DNA of 64,000 bases from Mycolicibacterium canariasense (GCF_002101555.1 NZ_LQOL01000019.1:62001-126000); one strand, 5' to 3'; shown: positions 1-13,300, counted from the first letter of the stretch. The notes: generated from the sequence alone by a model not told the origin. Numbers and translations: made by a program.

Positions 1-453
1 AGAGCCGATGCGGACGTCGTCGACGTCTGTATGGTGTCCCCGCTCGAGGTGGGCGCGGCCATCGCGGCCGCCATGAATCTCGAAGGGCCAGGACGCCATC
101 CGCGCATCCTTATCCCGGAATACGTGCCAAGACGGCCGGCGGATGTGGACACGGACGACGTCGTGGTACGTCATGAAGTGACCGCCACCTCCGGTGTGAA
201 CGTCTCGGCGTCCGAGTTGTCGGCCTACGCGAACGTACAGAGCAATTGGCGGCCGGCACGGGAGTGGGGCATCGATGCCCACAAGGAGTCGCTGACCTGG
301 ATGCGGATGAGGGACGACGGTGACTATCTGGGAGAGCCCGACCGCAGTCGCGGGATCCCGTTGACGACGGCCTTGCTCTCCGAGCGCATCGACGGTCTGA
401 TCGCCGCCGACATCGAGTTGTTGAACGAATCCCGCGAATGGTCTCTTCCCTGA
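1..453 (+). CDS. Hypothetical protein, 5' end outside window
   Basis: The frame is open from base 1 and closes at TGA 451-453, so only the C-terminal 150 residues are visible. No recognised domain. The segment is soluble and moderately acidic, with no membrane helix or signal peptide. It is followed by an 84-bp gap and the YbaB-like, WXG100-like and giant genes on the same strand, so it may be the upstream member of that secretion-linked locus. Function unknown. An internal ATG at 31 exists, but the reading frame continues upstream of it. Confidence 0.6.
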   Translation, partial: RADADVVDVCMVSPLEVGAAIAAAMNLEGPGRHPRILIPEYVPRRPADVDTDDVVVRHEVTATSGVNVSASELSAYANVQSNWRPAREWGIDAHKESLTWMRMRDDGDYLGEPDRSRGIPLTTALLSERIDGLIAADIELLNESREWSLP

Positions 454-537
454 GCACGTTTGATCAATTGCGGCCGATTGACCGACGTCACGTGGATGTG
501 GTGTCGCGTCGATGCCTGACAGACCGGAAGGACGAGC

Positions 538-1005
538 GTGAGCAACGAGTCGATACGAAGTGAGTTCGGTCAGGTACTGGCCTTGGTGCAGGAACAGATG
601 CGTGACCTGAACAATATCCAGCAGCAACGATCGACGATGGTGGCGCGGGCGACTGCCGCCGACGGCCTGGTCGAAGTGACGGTGAACGCTCACCGCACGA
701 TCGTCAAGACGGTCGTGGACGAGTCCTATCTGGACGATCACGAATTGGCCGAACTGGGCGCTCACGTGACCAGCGCCGCGCAGGCGGCCGTCCGGCAGTT
801 GGACAAGCGGTCGGAGGCGTTGCTCGCGCCGATGAACGAGCGGCGCAAGGCGGTGTCGGAGATCTCCGGCAACGTCATCGGTCTTCCCGGATTCCGCGAG
901 GCGCTGGCCGAGGTGAGTGCAATGGGCGACGCGCTGCAACCTCAGCCGAGGCCGACCGAGAACGACGGCGACGACGCCACGTCGTTCCCGACGATCAGGA
1001 GTTGA
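538..1005 (+). CDS. YbaB/EbfC-family protein, EspL-like
   Basis: A 155-residue protein starting at GTG 538. The first ~110 residues have the YbaB/EbfC layout: an N-terminal helix rich in Gln/Arg, a short beta segment (GLVEVTVNAHRTIVKTVVD) and a long C-terminal helix, followed by a disordered acidic tail. YbaB proteins are dimeric nucleoid-associated proteins. Mycobacterial ESX loci carry a member of this fold (EspL) with a role in substrate stability rather than chromosome packing. Here the gene ends 3 bp before a WXG100-like gene, so a chaperone or accessory role for the secreted partners is the better inference. The family call is fairly firm; the EspL role is inferred from context. Confidence 0.75.
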   Translation: MSNESIRSEFGQVLALVQEQMRDLNNIQQQRSTMVARATAADGLVEVTVNAHRTIVKTVVDESYLDDHELAELGAHVTSAAQAAVRQLDKRSEALLAPMNERRKAVSEISGNVIGLPGFREALAEVSAMGDALQPQPRPTENDGDDATSFPTIRS

Positions 1006-1008
1006 TCC

Positions 1009-1308
1009 ATGCCGGAGTTCAGTGTTCAACCCGCCGACCTGCGTTCCACGTCCAAGGACCTGGCCGACGTCAGCGCCCGCATGAAGGGTGTGATGTCGCG
1101 GTTGTCGGCCAACCTCGCCGCCGAAGGATCGCCGTGGGGGGACGACGACAGCGGCCGGAAGTTCCGTCACGGCGACAACGACAACGGGTATGACGCTCAG
1201 CGGGAGTGGGTGGACGGTTCGGTGGACGCCAAGGCTGTGTTGCTCGACGAATACTCCGAGGGATTGCGCACCGGAGCAGATACGCTCGAGCAGACGGATG
1301 ACGTCTAG
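1009..1308 (+). CDS. WXG100-like type VII secretion target
   Basis: A 99-residue helical protein with start ATG 1009, preceded by AGGAG about 7 bp upstream and only 3 bp after the YbaB-like stop. The centre contains a WG-D-x-x-G-x-x-F element (PWGDDDSGRKF, about residues 43-53), the hairpin variant of many actinobacterial ESX substrates. The canonical W-x-G tripeptide is not exact and I do not see a clean YxxxD/E export signal at the C-terminus. WXG100 proteins are co-secreted as helical dimers, often with a partner encoded next door. The obvious partner is the WXG100-like N-terminus of the giant protein 49 bp downstream. Confidence 0.7.
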   Translation: MPEFSVQPADLRSTSKDLADVSARMKGVMSRLSANLAAEGSPWGDDDSGRKFRHGDNDNGYDAQREWVDGSVDAKAVLLDEYSEGLRTGADTLEQTDDV

Positions 1309-1357
1309 CTGCGTCGCGCGCTCGGCGCGACCGCGATCCGGCTGCCCCTGAGTCGTC

Positions 1358-4300
1358 ATGTCCATCGACATTCCCCCAGCGCTGCAATGGATCTCGTATC
1401 TGGCGGGCAGCAAATGGCCCCAGGGTGACGAGGACGGCCTCTGGCGCATCGGTGAGCACTGGCATGCGGCGGCCGCAGAGATGTCCGATCTGATTCCCGA
1501 TCTGAATCGGGTGCGCAACGAGACGATGTCGGTGATCACCGGCGAGACCGCCAACACCGCGGCGCAAGAGTTCGCGAAACTCTTCGACGGCGACTACTCG
1601 GTGGACAAGCTGGTCGCAGCGATGTCGGCGCTGGGAGAGACCGCGCGTCAAGCCGGCACGCAAGTAGAAGCGTCCAAGATCGAGATTCTGGTCGGATTGG
1701 CGATGGCCGCCGCCGAGATCCTCTATGCGATCGCCATGGCACCGTGGACATTTGGGGCTTCAATGGCGTGGATTCCACCGATCGAGGCCCTCACCGTCGC
1801 CGCGATCCGAGCACTGTTCAACCAATTGCTGCGGGCCCTGGTCCGTCGGGCGGTCGAGGCCCTGACCAAGACGACGGTGGCGCGGCTGGTTCGGGCGGCA
1901 GCCAAGGAGGGCGTCGAGGAGATCGCCGAGGAGCTGATCACCAACCTGGCCATCCAGCAGTATCAGATCGACAAGGGGCACAAGGACAAGATCGACTGGA
2001 GTGACGTCGGGAACGCGGCCAAGGGAGCGGCTGCCGGTGGAGCGGCTGCAGGTCTGTTCCACGCGCCGACGTTCGGGGCGTTGGGCGGAAAGCACGGCCA
2101 TGGCGGGATCGGCAACGCACTGGCAGGCGCGGGGGCTTCGTACGGGTCGGAGGTGGTCGCCGGCGTCGTCGGTGCCGTGGCCGTCGGCGGCGACTTGGAC
2201 GCAGGTGAGATCTTCGCAGGTGGCGCATTGGGCGGCGTGTCCGGAGGAATCGACAGCTCGCACGGCCATGGTCACGACGGTCACGGTGACGACGCCCCGC
2301 ACGGTGCACCGGCCGGCCTCGACGGAGGCAAGAGCCACGCGTTCGACCCTGACGGCAAGGGACGTGACGGCAAGGAATCTGCCACCAAGGACATCGGTGA
2401 CGCGGATCCGGGGAAGGACTCCTCCGACGCGACGCCCCCGTATGAGAAGTCCGACCCCAACGGCTCACCTCCGCCCTATGCGCAGCACTCGTCCAACGGC
2501 CCATCCGACGGTGCGAGCAGCGCGGTGTCGGAGACCGCCGAAGGCTCGAATACGACAGCCACGGGAGCGCCGCAGCCCCAAAGTCATGACGGCTCGTCGG
2601 CCACGCGGGATGTCGTTCGGAATGGCGAGCCCGGCGCCCACCAGGGCGGAGGTCACACCGGTGACGCTGCGACGCGGCATGATTCGACTGGTAGCCAGGG
2701 CGGTGAGTCGAGTTCGCAGCAGTCACCCGGCGGGAACGGCGTACAGGGTGGGTCGCAGCAGGCGCCGAATGGTGGTTCCACCGATATCGCCTCCTCGCAC
2801 CAAAGCTCGTCGCACCAGAACTCGCCGCACCAAAGCGACGGGCACCAGAGCTCCTCGGACCAGAACTCGGCGCACCAAGGTGACGCACACCAAAGTGACG
2901 CGCACCAAAGCTCGTCACACCACGGTGGCGGGCAGGACTCGCCATCGGACGCGCGGCAACAGGGCTCGGCCGAGCATGTCAGCGGCCAGACCGCTCCGCA
3001 GCAACTGTCCGGCCACGCCGACTCGAATGCCACCGAACACCACACCGGGGGCGGCGACTCGAATTCATCTCCGACGCAGCATCACTCGCATCCACCCCAG
3101 AATTCGGGCGGTGGTCCGGAGCCCACCTCGCATCAGCTCGCCGCGCCGTCGGACACCCCACCGACCCGCACCGACACCTCGCCGCAATCACCCGGCGTGT
3201 CGTCCGAGTCGACGACTACGGATCACGGTTCACCAAGCCAGGCGTCCCCGCCGTCGAACCAAGCGCCATCCGATTCGCATCAGGTAGGTGGGCCGCCCCC
3301 AACCGAGCACACGTCCCGCGGTGAGACGGCACCGGCCGACCCCAATGCCGTTGCAGGCCAGCCGAACCTGACGTCCACAGCGCCCGACCCGAGCACGTCT
3401 GCCGCCCCGGCGAACACACCGACGAACGGGCCGTCGACCGCCGTCGCGCCCTCGCCGGGCACACCGCCAGGTCCGACCACACCGTCCGCGGCGCCCGCCA
3501 CACCCAACACCCCGAGCACGTCGTCGTCACCGGGCTCGACGGCAACGCAGGCGGCCAACCCCGTTGGTACCAACCAATCCGGCGCCCCTGCCAAGTCGGT
3601 GTCGGCGGGCCTGGCGGCATCCTCGAACTCGGCACCGACGGCCGTGTCGAACATCGCGAACAGTACCGCGTCGGCACCGGCAGCACGCTCGACAACTGAC
3701 GACCGGGACCAGGTCATCGTGGGGATGGTGCCCGTACCGGGGACTGCCGCGCCAATCGCACCGCCGGCGCCTCCGGTGCGCGCGCCGAGGAAGGCGGGGC
3801 CGCGAGTCGGTGCCCCGCCGGCGGTGCCCGCGCCCCGTCGCCCGCGCAAGGCCGCCATCATCGACGACGAGTCGTGGCGGCACGACCAGGCGCGGTCGGC
3901 GGACTGGTTCGCCCCGCGCGACCCTGCGCCGGAACGGCTTTGGCGCGCGCGTCGAGACGGCGCCCACGTCAGGACCGTGGACACCGAGGTCGCCGACATC
4001 CTGACCGACAGCACTCCGACCAGAATCGAGGCCTACGACGGGCCGGTCCGGTACGACCTTCGGCGCATCGAGGTGACGCCGGGTCGGTTCGTTCAGGAGT
4101 ACACGGTCAAGGTTCACCTGCGTGCTGGGGCCGGCGCCGACTCGGACGCGGTGGCCGCAGTCGCAGACAGGGCGCGCCAAGGCGTCGACGGTCTGCTCAA
4201 CCAGGGCTTCCGGCTGCCCAGCGGCGACCAGTTCCATCTCAATCTGGAGTTCACCGACGACGCCGGCGACGCGCACACCGTCGTCGAGGTCGGCACCGGC

Positions 4301-7300
4301 GCAACAGATCAGACCCATTGGAATCCCAAGGCGCCGGCCAGCGTATTGGCGCACGAGACCCTGCACTACCTCGGGGTGCCCGACGAGTACGCCGACGCAC
4401 AACGGGTGCTGCTGCGCCACGACACGAACTCCGGGGTGCATCGCGACGACGGCGGCATGATGGGCCGCGACGTGCTGGGCGACGACCCGGGGCTGCGCCC
4501 GCGCCACCTGTGGCTCGTCGAACGCGCCGCCAACAGCCAAGTCTCGGTGCCGGATACGCGACTGAATGACGACCCGCATCCGGTGCGCGGTGACGACGGC
4601 GTCAAGATCTCGCACCCCGACCGCGCCGACACCGACCGGACGCGCCCCGCTCCGAAACGGGAACGGGATGCCGAATCCCAGGACGACGCGGACATCTCGG
4701 GTCCGTTCAAGCGTCTGCGTACCGACGACGCGGCAATGGACGTGGACTCCGACGCCGCGGACCACGACGTGCCGATGGACGACGTTCAGCACGCTTCGGA
4801 CACCACGCCCCTGGGAGCACCCGTGCCGCTACCGGCTCGCGACGAGGTGACCAAGTACAACAAGGCGTTCGAAGACTTGGCCAACGGCGCCACGGTGTTC
4901 GCCCCGACCAAGGACACCCACCTGGCGGCTCTGAACGACAGCGTCGCCAAGGACAAGCCGATCGCCTTCGTGGTCAACGCCATCGTGCCCATCTCGGAGA
5001 TCCACCAACTGCCGGAGGTCGTCAAGGCGATCACGGCCAACGCCAAGGGGTTGGACGGCAAGGTGGCGTTCGTCATCGGAGTGAACACCCGGGAAGCCCC
5101 GGGGGCCGCGGCGAACCTGAGGTCCGCGCTGGCAGGCATGGAGCACGTGCTCGCCGACATCGATCAGCCGGTCGCGCTGACCGGCGCCACCTGGAAGATG
5201 CCGAGTTCGGGGCACCTGCCGTACGGCACGATGCGAAACGACATGATGCATAGCGGCGTCAACCGATTCGCCATCGCGGCCATGGTTTCACAGGGGAATC
5301 ATCCCTATCTCGCGGTTCAGGACTTCGACACGGGATCCCGCAACGTGCCCTCGGGAGAGCACGTCTTCAACCACGTCGCGCGCACCCTGACCACCGGCGA
5401 GGACCTTCCGTCGGCCCGGCCCCTGATGTTCAGTGGCGGTTATGTCGCACCCCGGTCCGACGCCGCGTACCAGGCCATGATCGCCGCGGCGCACGCCAAG
5501 CGCCTGGCCAAGATCGCCGCGCTCGAGCAGCAGCACCCGACCGACGCCGAGGCGAGGAAGAAGACGGCCGCGGCAATCTCGAGGCTCGAGAAGGCCGGGC
5601 CCAAGCTCGACGCCGAAGGCTTCAGGGAGGACTTCGCTCGGCAGATCACCCAGGACATGGACGCACGCGTCGAGCAGGCCAAGACCAGCCCGATGCTGCC
5701 GTACACCCCTGAGCCGAATCTCTTCGTCGACGCCGTCGCGACGTTGGTCGATCCCGAGGTCAAGTTCGGCGACGGCGGCGCGGAGTTCTCGATGCTCGGG
5801 CGGTCCTTGGCCAGGTTCAACGCCGCCGAGCTGGGCGCCATCCACGACGCAGACGTCGCCGCGCTGACGAGCGGCGTGGTGAACGAGGACGTGCTGGCCC
5901 AGGTCGAGAACGAGCGGTCCAACCTCGAGGTGAACGCCCAGACGGGCCGACACCCGGTGCGCGGTGCGGCATTCATGACGGACTTCAAGGGTGCGGCCGT
6001 GGAAACGGATCTGGCCCGCATAGCGCTGGGCTACGCGACCGACGGCAAGCTGCCGCAATCGCACGCCGCGCTGACCAACGTGGCGGACCGCTTCTTCGCG
6101 ACCAAGGACGACAAGGGAGACACCAGCCTCAGCAAGTTCCGGGACGACTTCGCCAAGCGCGGCGGTGCCGACCGCGAGCCCTTGCATCTGCACAACGACC
6201 CGGAAGCGCCCAAGGGCACCCCCAAGGTCGCGGTCGCGCCCTTCACCCAGCAGCGCGACATCCACCAACAGCTGGGCCTGACGGACGACTCGGCAAAACG
6301 GCCGGACAAGAAGAAGGACACCGGAAAGCACAACCTCGACGGCTCCCTGTCCACGCCCATACCGGGTCATCCAGATGTGATCGCCGGCATCGACCAACGG
6401 CAGCAGACGGCGAAGGGAGTGGCAGCGGTCAACGTGGCGATGTCGGGTCCGGAGGCGTCGGTCCAACGAAAGTTCGCTTCGCTGAACGACTTCGTCAGTC
6501 ACGACTTCTCCGACGAGAACGGCTCGTCGCGGTACGCCGCACCCCCGCCCGCTCACGGTGGTCTGTTCCACGCCGTCGCAGCGGCCCGCGGTGTGAGCGG
6601 CGCCTCGCTTCGGCAGGGGCTCACCGCGCACTTCGCGGGTCCGCGCGGCAAGAAGGCGCTCACCGACCTCGCGAACTTCATCACCGACCATCCCACGACC
6701 GACGGGGACCTGGTCAGGGCGATCATCCAACCCGGTGCGACGCCCGCTCCCAAACTCGACGCCCTCACGTTGGACCCGAACGCCGTGCTCCATCGCAACC
6801 CGAATCCGGATGATCCCGATCCGCCGCCGCTGACCGCCGACGAGCGCGCCGCCGTCGACGCGACGAACGCAGCACAGGCCGGCGCCGACGCCGAGACCGC
6901 GCGCAATGCCGAGCACATCGCCATCAAGGCGCTGGCCACCCAACTGAATACCTCAATCGTGGTGCACGACGCGGTAACCGGTGAAGTGACGCCGTATGCA
7001 CCGCTGGGCAAGGGCGGGTCCAAGTCGAGCATCGAACTCGACGCCACGCCTTCGCCTGACGGCCGTCACACGTACTCCGCGCGCAATCAGGCTGGTCCCC
7101 AGCGCCGCACCCGCCCCGCCCCGTTGCCAGACGAACCGATCGCATCGCCGTCCCACCCGACGAAACCAGATCAGAAACCCGCGCCACGGCAGGAGGTCGA
7201 CGCCGCCGACAAAGCCGAGAAGAAGGCGAGGCGCGAGTGGGAGCAGAGAGTGTTCGGCGACTTCGGCAGTCCCCGGGTCATCCCGGTCACGTTCGAGAAC

Positions 7301-10300
7301 GGACGGCCGCTCGGAGGCAGCAGCGGGGTGCGGCTGCACGAGGTGGACGGCCGGAAGGTGGCGATCAAGCCGACCCGCGGGGCGCGTGCCGTGAAGACCG
7401 AATTGCTCGCGCAGGCCCTGATGCGCGCGGTGGGCGCTCCGACCCTGCAGGCGACACCGGTCCTCGTCGAGGGCAAGGGTGCCCAAATCCATCTGATGTC
7501 GGAGTTTCTGGACGGCAAGAAGCCGGACAGGTCGGTGCACGCCCAATTCGGCGGACACCCCGACGTCGCCCGGTTCGCCGCCGCGGACATGATCCTGAGC
7601 AACTGGGACGGTCACAAGGACGACGCATACCTCACCACCGGGCGGCGTGTGGTGCGCATCGACGTCGGCGGCTCATTGGATGTCCGTGCCCAAGGCGCAA
7701 TCCGGGAGGGCTGGACGAGCTCCGACGTCGCCGCGGACGACTTCGAGGTCGACGAGATCAAGCCGGGTTCAGAGATGCGGAAGAACGAACCCTACGCCAA
7801 GCTCACCGACGCGCAGATTGCCGATTCGATTCGCACGGTGGCCGACCGCCTCACTCCAGAGGCCATCGATGACGCAATCCGTCGGTCCGGCTATCCGCGT
7901 GGTGAGGGAGCGGAGTTGAAGGCCGTCCTTCAAGCCCGAATCGCCAAGGCACTCGAGTGGGCGGACACGGTGTACCCCGCGCAGGAGATCGAGAACCAGT
8001 CCTTTGGAACAGTTCTCGAACGCAATCCACGGACGGCGCTGCAGCAGCTGCAGGAGGACTTCGGATACGAGCCGACAGCAGATTTCGTCGACCCTGGTGT
8101 CGTCGAGGGCCTACGCTCGGACACTCTGGCCGGCAACGAGTCCGAGTACACGACGATGTTGTCCGTCCGCAACTCCCCGGCAGCCGACGCCCTCGGCCAC
8201 AAACCCTTCCCCTCCGAGGAGAAGAACGAACCCGAACCGCGGACGGCGCTGCAGCAGCTCGAGGAGGACTTCGGATACGAGCCGACAACAGATTTCACCG
8301 ACCCCCGTGTCGTCGAGGACCTGCGCTCGGATACCGGGGCCCGCAACGAGTCCGAGTACACGACGATGTTGTCCGTCCGCAACCCCCCGGTGGCCGAGGC
8401 CCTCGGCCACAAGCCCTACGCGTTCGAGCAGAAGGTCGACGCCACCGTCCCGGAAGTCGGCCCGGAGGAATTGTTCCGCGCCTCACAGCACGGCGACCAC
8501 CGTGCGCGCAAACGATTCGCCGAGCACACCGCCATGCTCGAGGGCGGCGTTCTCATCCGCCGGATGTCGGAGGCCGAGGTCGAGGCCTTCGAGACCGCGC
8601 TCGCTTCCGACGACCTCATGGCGGTGCAGAAGGCACTCTTCGGCGTTGACGAGACGCGTTCCACAGCCGACCGCGCCGGGTCGTCCCGATCCGCCACGGC
8701 ACCCAAGCGGGGAGAGATCGTCTGGTCCCTCAACGACACCTTCCAGTTCACCCGGGAGCTCAAACCCGACACCGCGGCATCGGGATCGGGGGCTGCCCGC
8801 CACGACGCCGACGCCTACAAGAAGGTGCTCGAGATACCGGTGACGGCCGAGATGGCCAGACACCTGGGACAGAACCTCTACATCAGTAACCCGGTGAAGG
8901 GCGCGAAACCAGGGGCCTTCCAGGGCAATCCAAACTTGAAGTACGAGGGCACCGCAGGCGGGGCGAACAACTCCACGGGTACGCCCAACGTGGTGATCAA
9001 ACGCAACGGCTTCGCCGACTTCTGGTCGACGGTGCGCAAGGTCAGGGTGTTCGACGCCGCCGACCACGTCTCGGCGAACAAGTACGAACCCGTCGTCGAG
9101 CGGGTCGACGAGACGAATGACGCACGGAAGGCGCGTCTCACCGCAACCCCCGAGGCCCAGCAGAAGCAGGATGCCCGGAAGGTGAAACCCGTCGACGTCC
9201 TCATGGACGACGAGGACGACGTCGGTTTGTTCGGGGCGATACTCGACGACGAGCCGTCGCCGCCAACTCGTCCGTCGCCGACGAGTCGGGACATGAGCCG
9301 GGACATGGGTTGGGATGCGCCGAGCCCGCGACTGCCCGTTCGCGGCGGCCCAAGCCTCGTCCTCGGGGGCATGGACGTCGTCGAGAGCTTCCGCTCCGGG
9401 AACGAAGGTTTGAACCAGACAAGGCAATTGGTGACCAGGCTTGGCGGACAGCAGACGTGGGATGCCAACCGTGAACGTCTGACGGCGTTGTTCTCCGATG
9501 ACGGCCTCAAGCCCAAGGTGGCCGGCATGTTGCGCGGTGGCAAACCCGTCAGCTATGTGGTCGAGCTGGGATCCGGGCGAACCCTGAGCATCGACCTGCG
9601 ATTGGACGGGTCCCCAGCGGCGTCCTCGCTCACGTTCAAGGAGAACGTCGCGGACTACGAGTTCGAGCACAGCTCCGACCCGAGCAGCGTCGTCGGTTCG
9701 TTCGACGAGGGCCGCCGGACCTACGTCGTGGGCGCCCAAGCCGGCCTCACCCACCCCAACGCGACTCACATCGCCGGGGTGTTTGGAGTGCGCGAGCATC
9801 AGTGGTCCGAGTCCAGGCAGCGGACCGACCGGCAGATCAGTGGCGGTCAAACAGTCGAACCCGGCACACGTTTCCATGGCGACATCCAGGCCGTCGTCTC
9901 CTACCGGGTGAGCGGCCCCGTGAATCGGATGACCGGTGCCACCGACGAGGCAGGCACTCTGCCGCGGGTGACCTTCCGTACCCAGGTGGCGGTTCCCACG
10001 CGTGCGGTCACCGATGCGGCCGGACATCTCGCTGCCTCCGTCGCGCCGCCGCGGGTGGCGAAGTCGCGCGCGCTGACCGGGTCGGACGTCGTGACCAACC
10101 TGCAGTTGATCCCGGACGGCGTCGGTCCCCATCGTGGTCCCCAGTCCACCTCGGGCTTGGTGTCGAGTCCCGGGATGCGCGCGGCATTCGAGTCGGCCTA
10201 CGGCAACAAGGCCGCCCGGGCGATGGACGAGGTCGACGACTGGCTCAGTGTCGAACTCCTGCAGGCCAACTTGCACGGGATGACCAACAAGCAACCCTTG

Positions 10301-13300
10301 GTGCACCACTTGGAAGGAGTCGGTGGTCGGGTCGAGGTGCACGCCTTCGTCGAGTCCCTCGGCACTCCGGCGAACACCAAACCGGCGCACGGTGAGCAGA
10401 CCTCCAACTCCGCGGACCCGACGATGCGCGCTACCGGCGAGACGAGCAGGACCGAGTTCCACTTCGGTACCGAGACCGATTCGGCACGGGTGCGCCAGGA
10501 CCAAATCACCCACACCGCACAGCTTCCATTGCCGGGACGCAGCCGAGGGCAGGGCGGAACCCCCACTGCAGAGGTGGTGGGCGGTTTGGATGGGGGACTG
10601 AACGTGGGCCGCAGCACCAACGAGGTGACGGTCTCGCAGTTCCGCAACCGGAGCACCTTGAAGAACCCGGCGGCCGGTCAAGCGTGGAACGGCCAGGTGC
10701 GCTTGCGGTTCGTCATGCACGGCCCGGATTCCGTCTCGCCCACGCAGCGTAACGGGGCGTTCAGGGGCGGGGTCCACGAGACCAGAGCCGAGTTCGACGT
10801 ACTCGTCGAGAAATCCGAGACCACCCCGATCACGGACTATCGCGGCAAGGTGGTGTTTGCCCCACCCGTGCGCATCTGGGGTCGGGGTGGCCCACCCGCT
10901 GAGCGCAATTCGTCGACGCCCCGGTCGCGTTGGCAGTGGAGCAGGCGACCTCACCCGGTGGCCGCGACGAACGACGTATCCGCTCCCCGGGAGCGGGGGA
11001 TGGCCACCGAGCCGCTGTCCGGGCTGGGCAGCATGGATCGGGTCACCAACCTCGATCTCAGCGGATTCCACGGCCTGCTTGACTCGATGGGACACCGAGC
11101 ATTTGGCAGCAAGTGGGACGAGGTGCGCCCGACCGTCGCGGCCTCGAGCCACCTGAACAGGATCCGCGGCGGATTGCCGGGAATGACCCAGCACAGTCCG
11201 CTCACCATTGCCGACCTTTCCGGACCCGGATCCTCGAGCGGCTTGGCGCTCACCGCCGACATCGCGAATCTGACCTACCGTCGCACCATCGACGAGGTCG
11301 TGTCGTCGCCCAGCATGGAGAACACCGAGGGGGCGACGACCACGACGACCAGCACCGAGCAGATCTCCGCTCAGGCCGCGCTGGGTGGGCGCGGCGACGT
11401 GGCCGGCGGGGCGTTGCTCGGCGAAGTCATCGCCGGAGCCAATCAGACTGTCCGGGAGGGTGACCGGACCCGCGAACAGCAGCGCATGGTGGTGGCGACC
11501 AAGTTCGCACAACCCATGGCGATCTTCGACGGCTGGGTTCGCATCGACGGCACGATGACCGGCCCCAAGGCCACCGTGCACGAATCGGGGCTCTTTCCCA
11601 TCGAAATAGCGATTCCGCTCAGCGAATTGCAGGGCTCGCGTACCCACGACGCGGTGCAGCCGCCCACGTTCGACCGGTCCAGACCCGCGGGAATCGCGGC
11701 GACACCTCCGGCCGCAATCGAAACCAGTTCGGCAGCAGCACTTTCGGTGCCCGGACCTGCGCCACTGTCCTGGGACCCGCCGGTCACGACGGCCGAACCC
11801 CCGGTCCTGCCGGCGCATGCGCTGTCCGAGCGGTGGCAGCCGACCGACATGCTGATCGGCCTCGACCCGGCCAGCGGCCTGGTAGAGGCGATCCGGGCCG
11901 ACCTCGGCCCAGCCCTGGGCACGGATGTGGACAGGGCCATGGCCGGGGTGAATCAGGAGTTCGGCCCGCAGGTGCTGCAGGCTCGCCTGGCCCACCAGTC
12001 GGGCCGGCAGTGGAGCCACGACATCCCGGTCGCAGGTGGCAGAATCACGGTCAAGGTGCGGGCGATTCGAGATGGCGATCCGGAAAAGGCCGAGTATGTC
12101 GGCCAGTCAACGAAGTTCGAGACCGATCTATCCATGGAGTCGCAGTGGTCCAAGGCCCGTCTGCACGACGACCTGACCCGCCACGTCGAAGGAGGCCGGC
12201 TCGTCATACCGTTCCCTCACGGCTCGGCGTCGGTTCAGGTCACCCACAGCGGTTCCGTGCTGCCCGGTGATGCGCCCTCCGCGGGCGGCCGCACAACCCC
12301 ACGCGCCGAGACCACCGTCACCGACACCGAGCACCGGATCCCGACCCGGGTGAGGACGACCGAGGTGCACGACCTCTTCCGGCAACCCGTTCGTTTCGAG
12401 ATCAGCTACGAACGGCACGAGGGGGCCCGGCTGCTGTCGACCGTGCCGGAGAACGCGGCTGACGTACGCCTGACGGGCGTGTTCTCCTACCCGCACGTGG
12501 CACCCGCCGAGAACGGCCAGGCCCACCGCCTGGTCGGCGAACCCGCGGACGGCCCAGGGATCCCACTCGGCACCGACCACGTCGTCACCGAGGTGCGCCC
12601 GCCAGGACCGCCACGAGCCGCGGCCACGACGACCCCCACACCCACCGAGGACGCGATGGCGGCACACGTCCTCGACTCGATCGCCGAGCAAGGCCGGTAC
12701 GTGTTCGGCGACGAATGGCCAGCCGTGCGAGCCGAACTCGCCCAGCATGTCGGTACGCGCGCGCTGCACGGTGGACTGGGTGACTACAGCCGCGGTGGTG
12801 AGAAGGCCATCGAGTTGCAAGCGGTCAGAGGTGGCAAGGTCGTGCTCAGTGCCAGAGTAGACGCCATGACCGAACCGACTCAGGGGGCGGCCAAGGAGGC
12901 CGAGTTCTACACCGGAGGTCAGACCATTCAGACCGCCACCGACGGCAACGCCAAGATCGACAACTGGAACGCCGCCATTCAGGTGCGGGGCACGGTATTG
13001 CCCGTCGACGTCGGGGTGAACGCTTCCCTGCTCGGCCGTGTCGACGTCAACAGGGCGACGGACAGCAGCAACACGCGAACCACGACCTCGGCCACCGGAG
13101 AACTGTTCCGGACGAAGGCGGCCGCACACGTCCAGGCCGGCACGGCCACGTTGCGCGCCACCATGAGCCGACCCGCCGGCTTCTTCGGTAGGGGTGCCGA
13201 GCGCGAGCGAGATGGATTGGCTACGGTCGATTTTCGGATCCGTCGACCGAGTTCGAATGTCGACCGAGACCGCTATGAACCGCGGCCGGGAACTGTCGTC

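Noticed and set aside
4640..4790. Bipartite nuclear-localisation-like basic clusters (KRER ... FKRLR) in the giant protein
   Set aside because: Basic patches in an acidic linker are common and there is no independent reason to assume a eukaryotic target.
5288..6943. 551-codon minus-strand open frame in the giant gene
   Set aside because: Antisense shadow with Val/Arg/Gly-rich product and no recognisable fold.
8483..12019. 1,178-codon open frame on the minus strand inside the giant gene
   Set aside because: It is exactly antisense to strongly coding sequence; high GC suppresses stops. Its translation is Arg/Gly/His-rich without domains.
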